A stretch of DNA of 12,424 nucleotides from Spirogloea muscicola. Lineage: Eukaryota > Streptophyta > Zygnematophyceae > Spirogloeales > Spirogloeaceae. Under the pieces are notes generated by a model that searched no databases, was not told the origin of the DNA, and saw only the letters and a program-made list of their open reading frames with translations. The position numbers were made by a program, and so were the translations under genes. This document shows, piece after piece, positions 8,837 to 12,424 of the stretch. Position 1 is the stretch's first letter; every line of letters begins with the position of its first letter. The stretch lies in the NCBI GenBank assembly GCA_009602725.1, contig WELB01000183.1, positions 96,261 to 108,684 of the forward strand, read 5' to 3'.

Positions 8837-9015
8837 TCCATTCCTTCTCACAGCCATTGCTGTCAATTTGGAAAAGCTGTTTCTTTCCGTTCTTTCCTGC
8901 TGCTTGTTTCTGACTTCCCGCTTTCCGCGCCTTGGCTGCTGCCTCCAGGTTCTGAGAGGGCAACGCTTTCCGCCCTGACATTATGCCGATCTGCACTTGC
9001 TGACTAGGAGTCTTT
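8837..9015 (+). repeat. Dispersed repeat copy A (short, boxes 1 and 3 plus end of box 2)
   Basis: Box 1: TCCTTCTCACAGCCATTGCT then TTTGGAAAAGCTGTTTCTTT (8841-8889). End of box 2: CGCGCCTTGGCTGCTGCCTC (8927-8946). Box 3: CGATCTGCACTTGCTGACTA (8987-9006). The order is the same as in copies B and D, but most of box 2 is missing. Confidence 0.55.
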
Positions 9016-9059
9016 GAGCGCGCACTCGCAGGAGTCAGGGAGAGTGGTATACGTGCAAT

Positions 9060-9391
9060 TAGCTCACAGCCATTGCCTTACATTGAAAGAGCTGTTTCTT
9101 TGTTGCTCCTTTCACCCCTTACGAATTGGCTTGACCTTCTTCACCGCCTAGCGCGGCTTGCAGTTGCCCACCGCCACGGGCAGCAGAGCGAGCAGCCTGG
9201 CTCCAATGTCGCCGGATCCCTCGCTCAAGTTCCGAATGCGCTTGGCCATTTCTTTGCAGCGGTCCCTTGCCTTTGCGGTTCACATGCGTGCAGGCCGCGC
9301 TTTGGCTGCGGCCTCCGGCTTCCATCAGGCGACGTCTATCCGCCTGCTAGCTATTGTGATTTGCATCTAATGACTAGAGGTTACTGAGAGT
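9060..9391 (+). repeat. Dispersed repeat copy B (most complete plus-strand copy)
   Basis: Box 1 CTCACAGCCATTGCCTTACA (9063-9082) plus TTGAAAGAGCTGTTTCTTT; a linker starting GACCTTCTTCACCGCC (9133); box 2 AATGCGCTTGGCCATTTCTT (9234-9253), in one frame RMRLAISLQRSLAFAVHMRA; then GCTTTGGCTGCGGCCTCC; box 3 TTTGCATCTAATGACTAGAG (about 9360-9379). The box-2 frame is preceded by GSLAQ, as in copy E, but two bases are missing between them, so the copy is frameshifted. Confidence 0.65.
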
Positions 9392-9454
9392 CCCCTTGCT
9401 GCTGTCTTAGCACTTAGTACCTTGCTTTCTGCTCCATCCGGCTCCTTAAGAGTT

Positions 9455-9796
9455 TGTCCATTTCTTTGGGCTGGCCTCTCACAGCCACCAGTCGATCTGG
9501 CCGCGCTTTTCACTTACAGACCTTCTACCTTCCTTTGGGCTGGCCTCTCGCAGCTGCTGCCTTACATTGAAAAGATATTTCACTTTCCTACTCCTCGTCT
9601 AGACCTTGTTCATTCTTTTGTGTTCTGGGCTCTTACTGCCTTTGAAAGAGCGCAGTAAGCTCATCGAAGGGGCAAGGGGCTGCAAGGTCTGAAGAGCTAT
9701 GTGTCTGGTTTGTTTCGAAGCCCTCGTCCCTTCCAGAAGAGCTTCATCTCTGGAGCTCGATATTGTTTTGTGGGCTGCTTTTCACAGCTTCCTCTG
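9455..9796 (+). repeat. Cluster of four degenerate box-1 copies
   Basis: TTTGGGCTGGCCTCTCACAG around 9466-9485; TTTGGGCTGGCCTCTCGCAG with CTTACATTGAAAAGATATTT at about 9534-9581; a weaker copy TTCTGGGCTCTTACTGCCTT with TGAAAGAGC at about 9622-9650; and GTGGGCTGCTTTTCACAGCT at about 9769-9788. They lack the box 2 and box 3 parts. Confidence 0.5.
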
Positions 9797-10246
9797 AATG
9801 AGTAGTTCTGATGGTGGATATGTGAGGCCACATCTGTGGCCGTGCTTACAGCTAAATCCCTCGTCGAAGGTTTGCAGCAAGAGAAGGTGGTTAAAACGGG
9901 TAGGTGATACATGGAGATACAGATACAGATGCAGTGGCTGCGGATGGGCAGCCAAATTTCCGAGTTGCCTTAGTCAGAGGCAGTGGCTGTGGATGGCCAG
10001 CCCACACAGAGAGGATATAGGAACCTGTTCCAAGAAGTGGTGCATCATTCATTTGTTATGACCGCTGACGCCATTGTCCCTAAGATCCGGTGTGGTGGAG
10101 GAGGCGAGGCACGTCATTGGCAAGGCTGCTGGCGTCAAGGAGCGCAATCACGCGGGCCAACCTTCAAATATGACGCGGGCCAAACTGCCACTGCTGAATC
10201 CGTGGCGCTGCCGCGATTTCAACTGTGCGCTTGAGAAAGGTGACTA
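9797..10246. other. Region between repeat copies without a supported gene
   Basis: No recognised coding sequence. It includes a 23-bp near-perfect direct repeat (GCAGTGGCTG..GGATGG.CAGCC) at 9931-9953 and 9980-10002, and a short CAGATA tandem just before it. Confidence 0.4.
9931..10002 (+). repeat. 23-bp direct repeat pair
   Basis: Copies at 9931-9953 and 9980-10002 differ at two positions (C/T and G/C). Spacing from start to start is 49 bp. Confidence 0.7.
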
Positions 10247-10440
10247 GACCTTCTTCATTGGCTTGCACAGGCGTGCGATCACGTGACGCCAAGGCCAGCA
10301 AGTTGAGCAGCCGGCTTCGATGCTGCTGGGTCTGTCGTTCAGGTGTCCGCATGCACCTAGCTATATCGCTTGACCGTTGCAGGCTTTTGCTGTGCACTTG
10401 TGGGCAGGACGCGCTTTGGCTGCTGCTTCTACTTTCAAAG
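10247..10440 (+). repeat. Dispersed repeat copy C, left part, interrupted by the nad4 insertion
   Basis: Starts GACCTTCTTCATTGGCTTGC, matching the copy B linker, continues through GAGCAGCCGGCTTCGATGCT and box 2 (CGCATGCACCTAGCTATATC; MHLAIS in one frame), then GACGCGCTTTGGCTGCTGCT, and stops at 10440. Box 3 of this copy reappears after the insertion (CTCTGACTTGCGGCTGCTGA, about 10812-10831). Confidence 0.6.
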
Positions 10441-10787
10441 CAAATGTGAACTGGTACCATAGGAACCTTGACAGCGAAAGAAGCTAATGAAGCGATCCAT
10501 GATAAGATCTGACGTTGTTCACTGAATCCGCTAGTTATTGATATATATAAATCTGTAGTTCTTGTTTGGAAGAAACTTGATGTAATTCCCAGTGGAAAAC
10601 AGATCCCTAGTAAAGTATCTAGGAAAAGCTGATAAGCTGCTTGAATCGTTCTCTGTCGTGAACCCCATACTCCTATGATATTAAACACAGGAATAAGCAC
10701 ACTTTCAAAGAACACATGAATGATCACAAATCAAGCATACAAAATAACTGCAATCATAAATGACTCCTATGTTATTAAGGCGGTGAA
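10441..10787 (-). pseudogene. nad4: Nuclear mitochondrial DNA insertion: internal fragment of NADH dehydrogenase subunit 4
   Basis: Nad4 is a membrane subunit of the proton-pumping arm of respiratory complex I and is normally encoded in mitochondrial DNA. On the minus strand this AT-rich block translates as HVFFESVLIPVFNIIGVWGS, RQRTIQAAYQLFL, FSEQRQILSWIASLASFAVK and VPMVPVHI, the well-conserved Nad4 core at roughly residues 120-235 of ~490. Similarity ends abruptly after VPVHI at 10441, within the conserved HIW codons. At the other end it runs back through ESFMIAV to about 10787. There is an in-frame TAG just before ESFMIAV, a TGA shortly after it, and what looks like a pair of compensating one-base shifts between IAV and HVFFE, so it is decayed. 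The composition differs sharply from its GC-rich neighbours, and it sits inside repeat copy C. A functional nuclear nad4 is not supported, since start, both ends and several conserved residues are missing. Confidence 0.9.
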
Positions 10788-10793
10788 ACTTTC

Positions 10794-10836
10794 CTCAGCT
10801 GCAAGCCACTCTGACTTGCGGCTGCTGACTGGGGTT
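10794..10836 (+). repeat. Dispersed repeat copy C, right part (box 3)
   Basis: CTCTGACTTGCGGCTGCTGA then CTGGGGTTTT aligns with box 3 of copy E (CTCTGACCTGCGACTGCTTA, minus strand) and of copies A, B and D. It directly follows the nad4 insertion, which implies that the insertion split a pre-existing repeat copy. Confidence 0.55.
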
Positions 10837-10890
10837 TTGGAAATTCGTTTGTTGTAGCCACTTTAGCCACTTGCGTAAATGGGTAATCAG

Positions 10891-11126
10891 AGCTTTCCGG
10901 CCCCTTCGAAGATTGTGCATTCTTCTTGGGGCTGGCCTCTCACAGGCATTGCCACCTTTTGGGAAGATCTACATCAGAATGCTCCTTGCCATCTCCCTGC
11001 AGCGTCCCTTGGTGGTTGCCGTGCACTGTGTGAGCAGGCTGCGCCCTGACTGCTGCCTCCGGGTGTCTACATGGCGAACGCATTTCTGCCCTCTACTTTC
11101 TCTGATCTGCATGTGTGAACTAGAGC
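10891..11126 (+). repeat. Dispersed repeat copy D
   Basis: Leader CTTTCCGGCCCCTTCGAAGA; box 1 TTGGGGCTGGCCTCTCACAG (10926-10945) with GCATTGCCACCTTTTGGGAA; box 2 AGAATGCTCCTTGCCATCTC (10976-10995; RMLLAISLQ in one frame); CTGACTGCTGCCTCC; box 3 CTCTGATCTGCATGTGTGAA with CTAGAG. All boxes are on the plus strand in the order 1-2-3. Confidence 0.65.
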
Positions 11127-11180
11127 TTAAGGAGCGTCCATTTGACAGAAGTCACTGGGAGTAAATTCATGCGTTTTTCC

Positions 11181-11262
11181 GCCTTCCGGTCCTTTCGAAT
11201 CCTATGAATCCTGTTGGGCTGGCTTCTCACAACCACTTACCTTACATCGGAAGAGCTCTTTT
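11181..11262 (+). repeat. Dispersed repeat copy E, leader and box 1 (plus strand)
   Basis: CCTTCCGGTCCTTTCGAATC, then TTGGGCTGGCTTCTCACAAC and CTTACATCGGAAGAGCTCTT. Box 1 has the same orientation as in copies A-D, but what follows it is inverted. Confidence 0.6.
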
Positions 11263-11600
11263 CAGTAACCCCTGCTAAGCAGTCGCAGGTCAGAGATGCT
11301 AGGCTCCTGGAAGTGGGTCCCCTGGCCAGAGCAGAGGCAGCAGCGAGGGCTCTGCCGGCACGCAGGTGCAGCGCACGGGCCATAGACTTCTGCAGCGAGA
11401 CGGCCAGGCGCATTCGGTACACCTGCGCGAGAGACCCGGCTGCAGGAAATTCCACCGGCTCCCCATGGAAGCGGCGGGCGCTGGCGTGGCGGGCGAGCAG
11501 CCTTTTGCCATACTGATAGAGAGGTCTTCGTATTGCAATCTTCGTTTGTCCATGCACTCCAGCTGCCCGTGTGGTCCAGCGTCCTCGTCCTCGCGCCCAA
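11241..11600 (-). CDS. Exon-like open frame containing inverted boxes 2 and 3 of repeat copy E; unknown product
   Basis: I do not recognise this protein. The minus strand is open for 360 bp between an acceptor-like CACGTTGCAG (ending at 11601) and a perfect donor AAG|GTAAGTGG (exon end 11241). It would encode RRPLYQYGKRLLARHASARR, FHGEPVEFPAAGSLAQVYRM, RLAVSLQKSMARALHLRAGR and ALAAASALARGPTSRSLASL, ending CDCLAGVTEKSSSDV. The frame is rich in Arg, Ala and Leu with G/C-ending codons. The part from GSLAQ to ALAAAS is shared with copy B, which is frameshifted, so E may be the least decayed member of a gene or element family. No ATG in frame, no partner exons and no known domain are found. It could be a real internal exon or a repeat with chance coding potential. 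Confidence 0.28.
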
Positions 11601-11773
11601 CTGCAACGTGATCAGCACACCACATGCAGAAGAATCTGCTCAATACACTGATTCGAGTCTTTTCTCCTGAAATCAATTTTCGTGTGTTTCAGACACCTTG
11701 TAGTCCTGCGTCCCGCTTCGGCGCCCAACTGCAACGTGATCGGCACACCACATGGAGAGAAAGAATCTGCTAA
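11581..11773. repeat. Two ~65-bp direct repeats
   Basis: Copies at 11581-11642 and 11704-11773 share GTCCT, GCGCCCAACTGCAACGTGAT, GCACACCACATG and AAGAATCTGCT in order, with small indels. Each carries on the minus strand the acceptor-like ATCACGTTGCAG|TTGGGCGC. Start-to-start spacing is about 123 bp, so they could be a tandem duplication or the ends of a small element. Confidence 0.7.
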
Positions 11774-11953
11774 TGAGCTGACCGGTGAGGGCGGGCGTGG
11801 AGGCGACGTGGCCGGCTGGGGAGGCGGGGGAGCTCGAGGCAGATATTTCCCGCGTCACACGTGGCCGGCTTGCAGTGCCCCGATGAGGACCATCGGACGG
11901 CTCTGGAGGACGGGTGGTCGCTTTTGGGCGCTTTTCCCCGGCCGGAAATCGGT

Positions 11954-12175
11954 CCTCTGCGGGGCCCGGCGCGGGAGGGCGGCCAGCGGGGCGGCCGAGC
12001 GACCGGCCGCCGCCACTAGCTGAACGGCGGGCGGCCCGGCCGCGACGGCGGAGCCCTTCCGCAGGGGTGGGTACCCTATCCGCAGAGTGCCGCAGAGGAA
12101 CCGGCAGCGTCCTCTGCGGGGTTGGTCTCCCGGAGGGAAGACGACTGGGGGGTCTTCGGACGGTGCCCGCAGAGG
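11954..12175. repeat. Cluster of CCTCTGCGGG motifs in both orientations
   Basis: Direct copies at 11954-11963 and 12111-12120; inverted copies CCGCAGAG at 12080-12087, CCGCAGAGG at 12090-12098 and CCCGCAGAGG at 12166-12175. Five occurrences of an 8-10-bp word in 222 bp suggest protein-binding sites or hairpin partners rather than plain composition. Confidence 0.5.
12137..12157. other. Small inverted repeat GAAGAC...GTCTTC
   Basis: GAAGAC (about 12137-12142) and GTCTTC (about 12152-12157) are separated by about 9 bp rich in G. A six-base stem is short, so a structural role is uncertain. Confidence 0.3.
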
Positions 12176-12355
12176 AGGCCGCAGTCCAGGTCAGCCGGCT
12201 CCCCCCCTCCCCTCGCGCTCTCCCTCCCTCTTCCCAGGTTCAAACGAAGCTGGTACCAGGCATGTCGCTTTGTTAGGGCACCTCCCTCCTCCCCCCCTCC
12301 CCGCGGCGCGCGCGTGCGGAGCTCGGCGCCCGGGCCGGCTACGTGGGTAGGTGGG

Positions 12356-12396
12356 GCGGAGGAGGGGGGGAGGAGGGGGGGAGGAGGGAGGTGGGG
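12356..12396 (+). other. G-run block with quadruplex potential
   Basis: Repeated runs of 3-7 G separated by A or GGA (GGAGGAGGGGGGGAGGAGGG and onward). The C-rich tract at 12282-12303 is roughly complementary, so a large imperfect hairpin around 12304-12355 is also possible. Confidence 0.5.
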
Positions 12397-12424
12397 CCCC
12401 CTTCGGCCCCGCCCCCCCTCCTCC

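Larger units (their letters stand above)
11774..12424. other. Extremely GC-rich end of the window, no gene recognised
   Basis: About 650 bp of CpG-dense sequence, with long poly-C/CT tracts (12203-12236, 12282-12303) and poly-G/GA tracts (12356-12396), ending again in C runs. Long open frames on the plus strand are expected from the lack of A/T-rich stops and show no family resemblance. Possible identities are a promoter/CpG-rich region of a gene to the right, a spacer, or satellite-like DNA; none can be chosen from sequence alone. Confidence 0.5.

Noticed and set aside
8695-8913. 72-codon plus-strand frame after the AG array
   Set aside because: It starts at GTG, its second half runs through repeat box 1, and no family or splice structure supports it.
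10164-10440. Continuation of the nad4 frame beyond 10441 to 10164
   Set aside because: Nad4 similarity stops inside the HIW codons at 10441; the rest is antisense of repeat copy C read by chance.
10431-10793. ACTTTC hexamers on both sides of the nad4 insertion as a target-site duplication
   Set aside because: Six bases can match by chance, the right edge of the insertion is not exact, and mitochondrial insertions normally enter by end joining without target duplication. It was left as a remark only.
8837-11773. Repeat field as a retrotransposon or viral remnant
   Set aside because: No reverse transcriptase, integrase, capsid or transposase motif was seen on either strand, and no long terminal repeats were recognised beyond the two ~65-bp direct repeats.
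12238-12262. GGTTCAAAC resembling a tRNA T-loop
   Set aside because: No matching T-stem, anticodon arm or acceptor stem surrounds it.
11682-12350. Several plus-strand open frames of 87-120 codons in the GC-rich end
   Set aside because: They overlap in different frames, are Arg/Gly/Pro-rich, show no recognisable motif, and are expected where stop codons are rare.

Overview
This looks like nuclear DNA of a green plant-lineage eukaryote, most likely a chlorophyte (trebouxiophyte-like) alga. The exons are GC-rich and use G/C-ending codons, and they are split by GT-AG introns of roughly 100-400 bp. There are degenerate TTTAGGG (plant/Chlorella-type telomere) tracts inside introns, an ABCF protein tail that resembles plant ABCF5, and a nuclear copy of a plant-like mitochondrial nad4. 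Nothing bacterial (operons, Shine-Dalgarno sites, CRISPR, phage) is seen. The lineage is an inference from these features.

The left part (1-7523) holds four genes as two convergent pairs. RPL18 (60S protein eL18, plus strand, 80-1433) lacks only its ATG, which must sit in a tiny exon left of the window. Facing it is the 3' part of an ABCF ATPase (minus, 1979-3498): 195 residues, only the second half of the second nucleotide-binding domain, with Walker A and everything N-terminal absent. Back to back with that fragment is the 3' part of an unrecognised plus-strand gene (3631-4094), also without its 5' part and apparently frameshifted. The 132 bp between the fragments (3499-3630) carry an imperfect direct repeat, so a deletion, rearrangement or assembly collapse may have removed the 5' parts of two divergent genes. 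The fourth gene is a complete seven-exon uracil-DNA glycosylase (minus, 4763-7523, 333 aa).

The middle part (7524-8836) holds a weak candidate small gene (7655-7992, minus), a purine-rich stretch and a pure 207-bp AG dinucleotide array next to an undetermined base.

The right part (8837-11773) is a degenerate repeat field. One composite unit (a 'GGGCTGGCCTCTCACAGCC' box, a box that can encode RMRLA-(I/V)-SLQ, and a 'GATCTGCA..TGACTAGAG' box) recurs at least five times. In one copy the second and third boxes are inverted relative to the first. Another copy is interrupted by an AT-rich nuclear-mitochondrial insertion of nad4 (10441-~10787). Beyond it lie two ~65-bp direct repeats and an extremely GC-rich end (11774-12424) with a clustered CCTCTGCGGG motif and G-run/C-run blocks; no gene was recognised there.

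Functionally the genes are unrelated housekeeping functions (translation, ABCF translation factor, base-excision repair); the sequence gives no sign that they work together.
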